From Gordius sp. MW1 (taxonomy: Eukaryota; Nematomorpha; Gordioida; Gordea; Gordiidae), in assembly GCA_964036665.1 (NCBI GenBank), contig OZ038527.1:3596001-3660000 (forward strand): a stretch of 64,000 nt of DNA, written 5' to 3'. Shown piece after piece: positions 1 to 12,290 of this stretch (within the stretch, counting starts at the first letter, position 1; each line of letters starts with the position of its first letter). The position numbers and the translations under genes are program-made. The notes under the pieces are model-generated. The model had not been told where the DNA came from. It ran no database searches and saw only the letters and a list, made by a program, of their open reading frames with translations.

Positions 1-114
1 AAATTTTGTTGAAATTTATTAAAATTATGGCTAAAATTTTGAAAAATGTTCATTTTGCCCTTTTCTAAATCATTTTTGCCCCCCCCTCTAATTCCAATGA
101 TGGCTACGCCCATG
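1..114. repeat. MITE family A (TGGGCGTAGCC ends), partial at window edge
   Basis: Family A is the commonest repeat in the window: about 150 bp, ends TGGGCGTAGCCAGG and its complement TTGGCTACGCCCATG, with G-run and C-run arms either side of an AATTTTAGCCATAATTTTAA core. This copy lacks its left end because the window starts inside it. It ends TGGCTACGCCCATG. Confidence 0.85.
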
Positions 115-1674
115 TATACATAAAAGATGTTGACGTTGTTTATATCATACTTAAAAATTGATTTCCGCAGTTCATTTCTCGACGTGAGAGATGTTCAAAG
201 CATTGAATTAATGAATTTTGGATGCATTCTTAATTTTGCGAAATATCATGCCGTAACTAAATCACCTCAGAAGGCCAAAGATTTTACTTTCTATCACTCA
301 TTTTTCCTGTTCGAAACTCAAATTTACTCCTAATCTAGTACCATTACTTAAGCTTAGGAGGGGTCACTACACCCCCCCCCCCCGCTACCTTCTCAATATT
401 TAAAAAAATCCAAAATTATGGTAGAAAAGATGATAAAGTATGATTTTGTCCTTCCCTTTTCAAGTGCCATTCCATGACAAATCATTACATTATGCATCGG
501 CCATCTTTGAATTGGATATATTTGAGATCTGCAACCGGCATGTTTAAGTTAATCGGCCCGCCCGTTGCAAAAATTTAAAAGCCTTGGCCCGGCCCGAGCC
601 CGTCAAAAAAATAAATGATAGGCCCGGGCCCTTATAATAAATCAATTTTCTTTTTTCGCTAGTGGTTGGTAAAAGTTTGAATATTATAAAAAAATATAGG
701 ATTTTTTATCGTTTATCGGTTATTTTGATAAAGGTAATCATTGCGCCTAAATCGCGTTGCATCAAAGATATAACATTGTCACTTCGTCTCTGGGGATGGT
801 AAATATTTATTGATTTGTCGTATAAACAAATATCGACTAACTTTAGTCGATCAACCACCAAAACTTTTCCCCCTCGTTTTCCCATACTTTATTCACAATG
901 TATTTCCATATCTTTTTAACACAAATTTTTTCTCAGATTGTATTAGTAGTTAGTTTTACTAATTTTTGTTATTTATTTATAAAATTGTGTAAACACCCCT
1001 TACAAGATGGTATTTGGTATTAATTGCGACGCAATTTATGGGCTTACTTTCGGTCGTCCGTCCTGTCCTGTCCATCTTGAATTTATTTTTATAGGAGCAG
1101 AGATCAAGGTTTAAAAAATATTCTGCCCGAACCCGACCCGGTCCGATTTTATACCTTAGCTGTCTGCCCGAACCCTTTTAAGTGCCTGCTCTACCATGCC
1201 GGAATTATTAGAGTTGTTCGAATTGCCCAGCCCTAAATGATGTTTTTATAATTTTTTTTCGAAATTATATTGTAATAATTGTAAAATCCATTTTGTTTTC
1301 CCATTTGTTTGGATAAGAACTAGGATTAACAACTATGATACAATCATATAAAAAAAAGTGACAAAATGATCGAATAGTTACAAAATCTAAAAATATCATT
1401 GACTCTGATTAAAGGATTTAAAAAAATTATATACTTTTCTCTTTTAAATACTTTATCCAGCAAGTCACTGCGCGCGTGTTACACCTGTATTTGCCTCCTG
1501 TCTCGTTTAATTTCTCCAGCAGTCAGTTGCCAGCTAGTTAGTTTTTCGTGGAATTTACTTATAGAAATCGCGATCACATAAATCTCATTGATATTATACG
1601 GTTTAAAATGTCATCAAACTTCGTTCGTTTGTGGTGTTAATACGATGTCATTTTATAGCTTATGCAATTTTGAA
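115..1674. other. Intergenic, no gene seen
   Basis: AT-rich sequence with a CCCGAACCCGACCCGG-like decayed foldback around 540-620 and 1115-1200 and homopolymer runs. Short ORFs show no family motifs. Confidence 0.6.
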
Positions 1675-2290
1675 TTCAATTTTCAAATCGCCACGTTTTC
1701 GGCCGCCCCCCTCAGATTCTCGTAAAATTTGGTGAAATCTTTAGAAACTAATAATTTTAAAAATTTTAGCTCATTCCGGCCACTGCTTTTCGAGTTTTGA
1801 TGGGGAGGTGAATAATAGGTCTTAATTACGACATCGGGTCTTGACGTTAAATTCGTTATTAAAAAAAAATTTCTCTCCTTAATCATAAAATCTTGTTGTA
1901 GTGACAGGTAAGATTATTAAGAAAACCTTTTGGTCGATTGATATAGGACTATTCCATGATAAATCAAAACATTTTCTACCCACCATTTCAGATCGGAATA
2001 ATTTTTGGTGAGGGTGTAGGCCTCATTTATTGGAGTAATTTCTGAGAATTTTGGCCATTTTGGGCCAATACTTTTTAAGTTATGGACGTACAAAAGGGCA
2101 AAACCACGCTCGGAAGCGTTTTATGGATTTTACCATTTTTGTCATCTTTTTTGAAAGTAATTGCGTTATTCACTCAAATTTTGGTGCATTTTGTTCCTAA
2201 AAAATTCTCTATCGAAATAATTTGACCAAAAACCTCAAACTTTGGCCGAAATGTCATTTCTGCCGTTGACTTGTCCCAAACCTTTTAAAA
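1675..2290. repeat. Dispersed repeat pair: GCCACGTTTTCGGCC unit and TTGGGCCAATAC unit
   Basis: 1675-1900 resembles 18255-18460 and 56080-56290 (CGTTTTCGGCCxxCCCCCTC and a TTTTCGAGTT block). 1945-2290 is the reverse complement of 8130-8535 (block GGCCTCATTTATTGGAGTAA). Both are non-coding. Confidence 0.7.
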
Positions 2291-4166
2291 TGTGGAACAA
2301 ATGTTTTTTACCACCTATATATAACAATTTAAATGAAAATGGGAGTTGGGTCGGGCGGCTAACTGGAAATGGTCAAACTAACGCTGCCCTTATATCCTCT
2401 TGAATTTACGCTTTCGACTGCTGTCGCCGCGATTGTTTTAAATTTGAGGGTTTACACTGCTGCCTGCTTATGTTATAATAGTTATTAAGTTGGGATAGTG
2501 TGTGGAATGTTGTTCTTAATTGATACAGCAGCTTTGTTTTCATGCTACGCACTCGAGCGTTGTTCTTCTTTGTCAATCGGGTTTGCTGTAATTTTTGCCC
2601 TAACCTGGGCTTATAAATCAAAACCTCTATCGTATTAGTGTAAGGATGATCGACGTTTTCAATATCATTTCCGTGATTCCTTTTTACTGCATCTCGTCTT
2701 TCTTTTTAATTGCTATGCATCGTTTTTGGTTGTCCGTCCGTCCGATCCAACATGTAATTTTTTATGTACGGGTTTCTAATGACTTTATGCTTCTGTAAAT
2801 AATTTTATTCTTTTTTAAATAAGGAATTATTATTATTATATGTAACTTACTAATCCATCGGCCTAGCCGATTGGGGGCCAGAGTAAGGGGAAACTTAGAG
2901 TAAATTCTTAGTCAGTAGCCTTTGGAGTGACTATCAGAGATTTAATTCGTTGAAATTTTTCCGTCTCAACCTGACCCGGCCTTCTTTTTTGGCTAAATTG
3001 CCCGCTCGAACCCTTCTAAGTGTTCACCCGGCTAAACTTCAATCATTAGAGCTGCCGGGCCCGAAATTTTGATTTTTAGCCCATGAACGTAGCCAGCATT
3101 GGAAGTAGAGGGGGGGGGGCAATTATGATTTAGGGAGGGGCAAAAACAAATTTTTTTAAAATTTTAGCCCTAATTTTAATAGATTTTAACAAATTTTTGG
3201 ATTTACCGTCCCTCCTTGCCCCCTCCCTAGCTACGCCCATCTATAACTCTCTCCCCGACTTGACACTGAATTTAAATGGCCAAAAAAGGAAGCGTTTCAT
3301 TAAATGTGTTTACAAATAAAAATGACGGTTGATTGCACAGCTCCCGTACAACTTTTTACAGATGTCTTATATTAATAAGTAAGCTTGGCTGACGCAAAAA
3401 GGTTCACTTCAAAGCTTTTAAGATTTTTATGTATCGAAGCGTAGATTGGCTACAAAGATGATACATATATTCCTAGGCAAGTCAGGGGGACACTGAGCTT
3501 AGTGAATTCAGCTCTCAAAATAGGTTATATTATTGCGCTCATTTTGCCACACCTACGCTATAATATTAGCTAATACTACCGCGTTAATTTATTGGCAAAT
3601 ATTCCTTTAATGATATAATTCGTTTTTGATCTCATTAATATACAATGCGATCTCTGCGAAAGTAACATTTTTGATATTGCTAAGCAGATTTGGGGACGTG
3701 TACCAAATGGTCGATATATATCTTATTATTATTTTTTTAATATATTACAACATCATTAATAATTCCTTTTTCATTCTGGACACAATATAAGCCGGCAGCG
3801 ATTCTTCTAAATTTTAAATAGTCCGGGTTTAAAATGATTAAAAATTGCACCGGGTTTGGGTTGCTGAGCTTTGTCTATTAATCAACATTCCGTTTATTAG
3901 ATTTGATCTACCAAGCTCTTTTTAAACGAAGGATAATTTCGAAGTTCTTATAAGTTAAAATATTAAGAGTCGTTGAAACGAGTTAATATGTCTATTTTAT
4001 AGTCGTTCCTCATTAAACGAAGATTTCCTATTTTTCCAAATAATCTCTTCATCATTTTTCTTTCTATATACACATCATGATGTCTAGCTCTCGACGTAAA
4101 ACCCCTCCACCTACATGATAGCACTAAGACAGCTCCTCGGTTTGCCGACCCCCTCGCGAGTCTAAC
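2291..4166. other. Region upstream of CK1-gamma; promoter not located
   Basis: Contains a GTTGTCCGTCCGTCCGATCC repeat tip (2730-2750), MITE A and AT-rich DNA. The CK1-gamma transcription start should lie in about 3700-4166 if the first exon is the coding one, but I see no distinctive promoter element. Confidence 0.5.
3082..3240. repeat. MITE family A copy
   Basis: Starts CATGAACGTAGCCAGCATT and ends CTAGCTACGCCCAT, with both G/C-rich arms present. Confidence 0.85.
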
Positions 4167-7100
4167 ATGAAAACCGTGGCGGCAGCCGCTCCCCCAGCTA
4201 TTGGAAATAACAGTGCCCTCCCCTCCCATCACCATAATCAAGGAACCGTTCCCAGTTCTGGTGGTGGCACAGTGCTCATGGTCGGACCAAATTTCCGGGT
4301 CGGCAAGAAGATTGGGTGCGGCAATTTTGGGGAACTGCGGATGGGTAAAAATCTGTACACTAACGAACACGTCGCTATCAAGCTGGAACCGGTCAAATCC
4401 CGGGCACCTCAATTGCATTTAGAATACCGGTTTTACAAGATGCTTTTAGCCGGTAAAGTAGTTTATTTTGAAGAGGTCGCGTTTGTAGTTTAGTGTGTTG
4501 TAAAAAGGGGTGGGTTTTGTTTGGTCGATTTTTGGTTTAACCAAGACTAGCGGTCGACTATGGTCCGTTTTTCAAATTTTTACTAAGCTTAGAGGTCGAC
4601 TAAGAAAATCGGACCAAATAATCGTTGTTAGTCTGCTTACGTTTAGTCGACTATAACCAAAGGCCGACCAAACAAAACCCAACCGTTTTTACAACATTAG
4701 TTTGTAGCTGATAGTTTTGCCAGCGCGTTTCTCGTTAAGTATTTTATTAATTTCGAGCCACAGACTGTTGATGTAATAAACGGGGTTATCAAGAATTATT
4801 GGCTTTACGATATTAGATTAGATATAGATGATCAAATTTTATATATTTTAAACCATGGACACCTCAAAAGTAGCGTTTTAGTAACCGACCTTATCATTGG
4901 CCTAGCCAAGATTAAGGGGGGGGGCAATAATGATTTAGGGAGGGGCAAAATGATCATTATTTGAAATTTAGTCATAATTTTTATAAATTTTCGGAGTTAA
5001 AGGGGGTGGGGCAGCCGCCCATTCCTGCCCCTCCCTTGGCTAAGCCCGTGAACCAACTATGTATAAATATGTAACAGGGAGTCCGCCCGTCGGCGTGCCC
5101 AGCGTATACTACTTCGGCCCGTGCGGTAAGTACAATGCCTTGGTCATGGAACTCCTTGGGCCCAGCTTGGAGGACTTATTCGACGCTTGCGACCGAAAAT
5201 TTAGCCTGAAGACCGTCCTTTGCATAGCCCGACAGCTGCTGACTCGCATGGAATTCGTGCACAGTCGGCGACTCATATATCGCGATGTTAAGCCCGAAAA
5301 CTTCTTAATTGGTCGGGCCGGGAACTCGACCGGGTCGGGTAATAGTACGGACCCACAACCCGGCCAAACTGGGCAACACGGTCACTCGGGCAAAGGTTTG
5401 TTTTATATTAAATATAATTTGCTGAAATTGACATCATTTTCTCGCTTATTACGAGATGTTTTTATCGTATTCTTGAGGTGTTATATTTAGGGTTTGATAA
5501 AGTCCCTTCCTGGGTTAGTGTTAAATATTGCATAAGCCTTCTTAAAGCTAGGCATTTAAGGAGCTCGTGACTTTAAAAAAATACCGTCCTGATTCGAATT
5601 CGACAATAGTTGTGATATCACGATTGAATTTGATCGCAAAATTGGTATAAGTTTGTGCCACAGGGCCGCGATTTTAGCGATACATTAAAAAACTCTCATC
5701 TGACTGATCCAAGAGTCTTGCAAGGTGTTTTTATTCTAACCCAAACCCGAAACTTAAGGAATGTTTTAACTTATCTTATTATTTTATGAGCTAATTATTT
5801 CGATTCTAATCCTACCTCATCCAAATTTCACACCCTTTATCAACAGGTCGGGCTTCATCGCACAAGACTCAGTACCTACATACTAGTGTTGTAAAAACGG
5901 CTGGGCTTTTTTTGTCGACCTTAGTCGAAATTTATAGACCTAAAGCGATCATCATTAGTCTTGGCTTGGTAAAACCAAAGGTGGATCAAACAAAACCCAG
6001 CCGTTTTTACAACACTACTACATACCTTCCATCTAAATCCATGGTTTTACTTAATTATGTCTCCTCAAATTTCACCAGGTTCCGGGGCGGCCGCCCAATC
6101 ATCGGGCCTGGGGAATGGGGAGAAGATCGTTCACATCATCGATTTTGGGTTAGCCAAAGAATACGTGGACGCGGAAAGTGGGAAGCACATACCCTATCGC
6201 GAGCACAAAAGCCTAACCGGTACGGCCCGTTACATGAGCATAAACACGCATTTGGGCAAAGAGCAGAGCCGAAGGGACGACCTAGAAGCCCTTGGTCACA
6301 TGTTCATGTACTTTTTGCGGGGCAGTTTGCCTTGGCAAGGCCTCAAAGCGGACACGCTGAAGGAGAGGTACCAAAAGATAGGGGACACAAAACGGGCCAC
6401 TCCCATTGAAGTGTTGTGCTCGGGTCATCCCGAAGAATTCGCCACGTACTTGAGGTACGTGAGGAGGCTCGACTTTTTCGAAACGCCCGACTACGCCTAC
6501 CTCCGGGGTCTGTTCGAGTGAGTAACCACGTTTTACCTTGCCTTGCTCCGCAATTGCTGTCTTGAGCGTAGCCGGGGGGGGGGGGGGGTAGGGAGGGGCG
6601 GCTGCCCCCCTCTAAATCCAAATTTTGTTAAAAATTATTAAAATAATGGCTTAAAAAAATAATCATTTTGCCCCTCCCTTAGTCATTATTGCCCCCCTCT
6701 AATATGATAGCTGTTAACATTTATTATTATAATTCTATTTCATTGATCCACTAGAATGGATTATTATATCCTTTGTGGCGCTTTTTGGGTCATATACATT
6801 TGAATTATAATGATATTCCGAAAATGCACTTTTTATTTCGTGAGTTCAAGCGTTTAATATAAATCCTTTTGTAGGATACATTTGCGAAGGCCTTGGAACG
6901 TAACTTGTAAATGCTTTATATTTGTTGCTAAGCAACAATTTATGGGTATTTCATTGGAATCTGTATGTAAGAAATAGCAATTACCGTTTAACACATTTTC
7001 TTACCTATGAAGTTGTCCTATTCAAGATGGCCTCCAAAATTTGTTACACTTTAAAAGGTGTCGAGCTGTCTATAGGTCCTAATATTTGTACCCCTAAACT

Positions 7101-10100
7101 AAGCCCCTTCGCCGTTTTATCTAATGCAATCCACTTTCTCATCATAACTGAAATACATGATTTAATATTTTATAAAATACAAAAGTATATATTTTCAATC
7201 ACATCTCACTCATGTTGCAAACGCCGTAATATGCTTAGAAAAAATTGTGCACTTTTTCATGCCACCTGGGATTAGCAGTTCCTTAGTCTATAGTAGTGTT
7301 GTAAAAACGGCTGGATTCTGTTTGGTCTACCTTCGGTTTAACTAAGGCTAAGGGTCAACTCTCGTCTGTTTCTCAAATTTCGACTAAGCCTAGTGGTCGA
7401 CTAAGAAAATTAGACCAAAAAATCTTTTGTCTATTTATCTTTAGGCTACTAAATCTAATGGCCGAAAACAAAACCCAGCCGTTTTTACAGGATAGGCCAA
7501 TAGGTTTTCTTTCTATAGTCAGCTAATCCATTAAACATAATCTTAGTTGACTGCATCGGTTTTAGTATTTTCTTAAATCATGAATTTTAGTGTATAAGTT
7601 TCTTCGTGATTTCTAAAACGGCTTAGCGCCAATGTTTCAAGTCCACTTTATAAGTGATGAGCATCAACATGGAACACTAAAGTCGTTTATTTAACGCAAA
7701 AGTCGCTTTTATTGGTTTCATTTTATTAGACGAACCCATGCTTTCTCCTAATATTAAATTGTTAAAACTCTCAGTTTTTGCCCTAAAAACGTATGATAAA
7801 TGTGTTCGTTTGCGAGAAAAGCAAAAGGATATATTAATTGTATTTTAGTGTGATCGGAATTTGAGATTGAATCTATGGCCAAACTATACTTCACGATTCA
7901 AAATTGTGATGAAAATGTTGAAATATGTTTTAAGACGCTCTTGCCAAGTCAGAGTTTTTTTAAATAGTACTTATTTTCTAAGGTTTTGTATGGCTTAAGT
8001 TACCCTATTATTTACTAAACTTTGGTTTTTTAAATCGCTTTGTATGGATATCATATTACCACCACCTATTGTAGTTTCTCTCTATCTCTCCCTTTTCCTC
8101 ATACGTAAGATTGAAATATGATAATGGGTCATAAAGGAGTGCACATTGTGGAATTGGTGATTTCATGTCTAGGAGAAATATGTTTTTATAATTTTTCACT
8201 AATCTGACCACAAAAAATTAACCACAAAAGCTTGAGGTTTTTTGTTAAATTATTTAGACAGAGAACTTTTTTAGAAACAAAATGCACCCAAAATTCCAGT
8301 GAATACCCAATTACTTCCATAAATATGACAAAAATGGAAAATCCATAAACCGCTCCCTAGCGTGATTTTGGCCCTTTATACGTCCATAACTTAAAAGTAT
8401 TGGCCCAAAATGGTCAAAATTTTCAGAAATTACTCTAATAAATGAGGCCTACACTCTCACCAAAAATTATCCTGATCTGAAATGGTCGGTTGAAAATGTT
8501 TTGATTTGTCATGGAATTATACCTAGTTTTTTCCTTATATCATTGTCATATTCCCGAATTTTCAACAAATCACATTAAAATTTTTCACAAAACTTTTATA
8601 TATCTAAAATAATAACTTTCGAGTTTTCTATTTCTTCCCCCCTCAGTGACCTCTTCGCCCGTAAAGGTTACAAAGATGACGGTATTTTCGATTGGACCGG
8701 TAAACATCCAGCCGTGGCCGGACCCCCTCAAGCCAACCAAATTCCTGTACCCGCCCATCATCATCACCCCTCAGGCACGGGTGGGACCGCTACTGGAATC
8801 ATTAAAGATCCTCTCTCCTCCGCCCCCATAGTTTATAAGAAGGGCTCTCGCGACAAGAAAAGTAAGTTTTTGCGTTTAAAGTAAATTTGTAAAAAGACTT
8901 GTTTGAATTTTGCAAAGTTTTTTTATTTATGTTGTTAAGTTTGTAAACTTTTATTTAATTATGGGTTTACCCGTGCTTTGGTCCGCTTGGATATTTTATC
9001 AGCACATTTAGGCTTTACTTTTTAATAAGGCGGGGAATCCCTAAAATAGTGTTAACCAATTTTATATTGCTCCACCAGAATAAGAACTATAAATTTGACG
9101 CTCTCTGATCGTATATATTGTAGAGCTTTTCTGAAATATAACATACAATTTTGCCTGGTAAAACCTATAAATGGCTATAAAATGTAAACTTATCGACACA
9201 ATTCACACTTAATGAGTTCGTATGTATTGATCATATATTATACGAAATTTTTTTTTTAAAGTAGACTAGTCAAAACAACGTTCCTACGCAATTTATGGGT
9301 TCACTTACGACTATCCTGTCGTGTCCGCACCTTTTTTTTAAAATTTACTATATGCTCCAGCGGCCTCTTATTAAATTGTTATCTGACACTTGGCTCTTGA
9401 CGAATCTGAAGAATAGATTTTTATTCAGATATTCTTTTATGGCTCCACTAATGACGTTTCACAATTGGACATTATCAGCTTATATTAGGTTTTAAACATA
9501 GTTTTAGAGGGTCATGTGTAGCACATTTTTTCAGTTTTTAATTGTGAGTAATCGCAAGGTACAATTTTATCATAGAAAAATGATAAATATATTTAGTTTT
9601 TAATTTTGATGGGTTTGTCTCTTACATATCATTTTGTATTTTAACGTTACCCAAAAAAAACATTTTTTATTTTTCGCACGCATTCAGCTTCGGGCGCAGT
9701 GGTTTCGTCGTGCAAAGACATCGGTCCCAACCACGATTACTATTACAACGATCAACAACAACGCCCGCTCGTGCCTCCGCCCGGCAAGGACGATCGCGCT
9801 GCCACTGCCGCCGTTTCTGCCTATTACAACAACAACGGAGGAGGCGTCAAAAAAGAAGCGGTGGCAGCAGGAGCGTCAAACACCGGCGCTACCCAAGTCG
9901 CCTACAATCCCCTCCTACCCGGCCCCGCGCCCGATACGCTCGCGCCCAAAAATAACGCTGGCCTTCCCACTACCGACCCCAGCGACGTTGAAATAGTTGA
10001 CGAGGTTAAATGTTGCTTCTTCCGACGACGCCGTAGACGCAAGCGTCGCCCGAAACCGACGCCCGCACTCGACGCTCGCGCCGGTGGCTTGGAACTTACC

Positions 10101-10151
10101 CTAAGGCCCACACACCTCGCCGCTACGTCGTCGAGCGTCGGCGTCAAATAA
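4167..10151 (+). CDS. CSNK1G: Casein kinase I gamma, membrane-anchored Ser/Thr kinase (5 exons, complete)
   Basis: Exons are 4167-4452, 5078-5395, 6079-6517, 8647-8861 and 9688-10151; all introns are GT-AG, phases 1,1,2,1 join without a break, and the product is 573 aa. CK1-gamma phosphorylates acidic or primed Ser/Thr sites at the plasma membrane, including Wnt co-receptors (family knowledge). Visible are the glycine loop near residues 49-56, the catalytic lysine in VAIKLEP (K72), YRDVKPENF (D165), [11 protein letters not shown] (DFG 223-225), the CK1 signature [13 protein letters not shown] and the CK1-gamma tail [19 protein letters not shown]. That paired-Cys/polybasic tail is the family's palmitoylation anchor. 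The N-terminus (1-40) is Ala/His/Gly-rich. Compared with about 415-450 aa in vertebrates, extra length lies in a Gly/Asn/Ser-rich insert at about 176-217, between the catalytic loop and DFG, and in a low-complexity linker encoded by exons 4-5. The start is the only ATG leading into the conserved [15 protein letters not shown]; an upstream non-coding exon is possible. Confidence 0.95.
4491..4700. repeat. MITE family B (TAGTGTTGTAAAAACGG ends) in CK1-gamma intron 1
   Basis: About 200 bp with TIRs TGTTGTAAAAACGGCTGGGT (here slightly diverged) and ACCCAACCGTTTTTACAAC. The interior repeats GGTCGACTA/TAGTCGACC. Begins 39 bp after the exon 1 donor. Confidence 0.85.
4897..5050. repeat. MITE family A copy in CK1-gamma intron 1
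   Basis: Starts GGCCTAGCCAAG and ends CTTGGCTAAGCCCGTG. Its right end is 27 bp from the start of CK1-gamma exon 2, so it has moved into the acceptor region. Confidence 0.8.
5884..6018. repeat. MITE family B copy, internally deleted, in CK1-gamma intron 2
   Basis: Starts TAGTGTTGTAAAAACGGCTG and ends CCGTTTTTACAACACTA. At 135 bp it lacks the middle. It ends 61 bp before exon 3. Confidence 0.85.
6566..6712. repeat. MITE family A copy in CK1-gamma intron 3
   Basis: GCGTAGCC then a long G run and GGAGGGGCGGCTGCCCCCCT; the right end is decayed. It begins 49 bp after the exon 3 donor. Confidence 0.75.
7294..7490. repeat. MITE family B copy in CK1-gamma intron 3
   Basis: Starts TAGTGTTGTAAAAACGGCTG and ends AACCCAGCCGTTTTTACAG. 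Confidence 0.85.
8130..8535. repeat. Inverted copy of the 1945-2290 repeat, CK1-gamma intron 3
   Basis: Contains TTACTCTAATAAATGAGGCC and TTTTGGCCCTTTATACGTCC, matching 1945-2290 in reverse complement over about 300 bp. Lies just before exon 4 (8647). Confidence 0.75.
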
Positions 10152-11412
10152 CGCTCTCAGACGACTCTAGTGCCGCGCCTAATTTATATGCAAAGCGCGC
10201 TCGCTCGCCTGTTTGGTAGTTAATGGTGGGTGATGTGTGAAAGTGCCCATAGCGCCTACTACTAGCGTTTGCGCTACTAATGCCACTGCATTTGTGATTT
10301 ACATTCGATTAGATTACTTTAACGGTATATAATTATGCGTATCGAAAGAAGTGAACCGGTAATTTGAGTCAGATTACACGTATCTCGCCTATATTTGTAA
10401 CATAGATTTTTACCCGTCTGCCCTACCCTAACCTGACCCAAAATCTCCCCTAACTCACCTTGTACCGTTGTAATAGTTAACGTGTCGAGAGAAAACCACT
10501 ATTTTACATTTAACCTGATATATACATATATACATTATATAAATGTGTAAACCAAGTGTATTTACTTACGCGTTTAAAGATAGATGTAGCGTTCAAGTTT
10601 TTTTAAAATTTCCTCCGCTTCGAACCTCCACCACACCCCTAGTGTGCACTCGATCCCTTCTCATATAAGCACTATACACTACTCGTATTACTTATCTTTT
10701 TTCGTGTCTGACTTGTTTGTACAAATATTACTGATAATAATTTAGAGATTAACATTTTTAATATTGTTGTTGTCATCTACGATCAGGTTTAATACGTTTT
10801 TTGTTGTTGAAATTTTTAAGTACCTAGGGAGGGGCGGCTGCCCCCTCTTAATCCAAAAATTTGCTGAAATCCCTATAAAATTATGGCTAAAACTTCAAAA
10901 AATGATCGTTTTGCCCCTCACTAATTGATTATTGCCCCCCTCTAATTCCAATGCTGGCTACGCCCATGGTCCCTGGTTTTGGTCAACCAGATTTGTGAAA
11001 CCTTGGTGGCTTTCCTATGAATCTTATGACTCACAAAGATAACAAGAACAATTTATACCTAGTTGAAAGTTAAGCCTTAATATCAATTTGTTAGAATTTT
11101 TAGCCTAATTTTGGCCTAGGTTAAATCTATTTGACGGAAAAGGTTTGAATATTCTTGTCAAGACAGACAATTTTGGCTTTAAAATTGTAACAAGTTTTTT
11201 TTCCATTTTGAATTGTTGTTTTACCATCACGAAAGTGTAAGCTTCTTGCATGTAAACGACAAAAATTCAACTGGCGAATTTAGAATCTGCAAGCGATGCA
11301 CAATAAATTTAGCCTTTCTATGCCTTAAATGGAATGAAAAAATGTGCGATGACGACCTAAATTTAAATGCAGGTATCTAATTTATTCCTTTATCTCACCT
11401 TAAGTTAAGTTT
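10152..11412. other. CK1-gamma 3'UTR and intergenic
   Basis: The first several hundred bases likely include the CK1-gamma 3'UTR. No canonical AATAAA is obvious close to the stop; ATAATAAT-type sequence is at 10730. A family A MITE is at 10823 and the rest is unassigned. Confidence 0.5.
10823..10968. repeat. MITE family A copy downstream of CK1-gamma
   Basis: GGAGGGGCGGCTGCCCCCTC arm, the AAAATTATGGCTAAAA core and the end TGGCTACGCCCATGG; the left tip is eroded. Confidence 0.8.
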
Positions 11413-11564
11413 TTAATTGCTATGCAATTTATGGGCTCACCTTCCATTTTGTTTGTCCGCCTATTCGGCATGCGCACCGAATGTCACGCACCGAACGTGG
11501 ATGTCACGCACCGAGTGTCTTGTTTTGTTTACTTTTAATTTTTGTTAATTTAACCAGTTTTTGG

Positions 11565-11585
11565 GTTCGAATCCCGGGTTTTTTT
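11565..11585 (+). other. tRNA T-arm / pol III B-box-like motif in the composite repeat
   Basis: GGGTTCGAATCCCGGG followed by a T run matches the B-box consensus GGTTCGANTCC exactly, with a 4-bp T-stem and a TTTT terminator. No A-box or acceptor stem is evident upstream, so this is not a tRNA gene. Versions on the minus strand of the right copy (near 27955, 28245 and 28540) read GGGTTAGAATCCCGG. Confidence 0.55.
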
Positions 11586-12290
11586 TGACTATTATGTTTG
11601 TTCCTGTTACTACCATTGCTATTATGACTTTTTGGCCGTCCGTTGGGTGCTGACCAATGAAAAAAATGACCATTGGCCAAAATGTGAATCCAAGTTTATT
11701 TTTTTCGTTTTTTTTTGATTATTATGATTGTTCCTGTTACTACCATTGCTACCTGTTACTACCATTGCTATTATGACTTTTTGGCCGTCCGTTGGCTGCT
11801 GACCAATGAAAAAAATGACCATTGGCCAAAATGTGAATCCAAGTTTATTTTTTCGTTTTTTTTTCTCGCCTATTATGATTGTTCCTGTTACTACCAATGT
11901 TATTATGACTTTTTGGTCGTCCGTTGATTGCTGACCGATGGAAAAAAATGACCATTGGCCAAAATGTTAATCCAAGTTTATTTTTTCGTTTTTTTTCGAC
12001 TATTATGATTGTTCCTGTTACTACCAATGCTATTATGACTTTTTGGCCGTCCGTTGGGTGCTGAACGATGGAAAAAATGACCATTGGCCAAAATGTGAAT
12101 CCAAGTTTATTTTTTCGTTTTTTTTCGACTATTATGATTGTCCTGTTACTACCATTGATAATAAGACTTTTTGGCCGTCCGTTGATTGCTGACCGATGGA
12201 AAAAAATGACCATTGGCCAAAATGTGAATCCAAGTTTATTTTTTCGACTATTATGAATTTATAACCACCTCTACCCTGTCCTGGCTGCTG
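11585..12290 (+). repeat. Minisatellite, unit about 127 bp, about five copies
   Basis: Each unit carries ATTATGATTGTTCCTGTTAC, TTTTTGGCCGTCCGTTGG, GCTGACCAATGAAAAAAATG, then ACCATTGGCCAAAATGTGAA and a T-rich spacer. CATTGG/CCAATG occurs in both orientations within a unit, giving inverted CCAAT motifs. Units differ by small indels and substitutions. ORFs here are repeat artefacts. Confidence 0.88.

Noticed and set aside
11565-11585. tRNA gene
   Set aside because: Only the T-arm/B-box is present; no A-box, anticodon arm or acceptor pairing found.
11622-12256. ORFs with repeated LGFTFWPMVIFF-like text (also 27254-28629)
   Set aside because: Translations of the 127-bp minisatellite; frame shifts between units and no codon bias.
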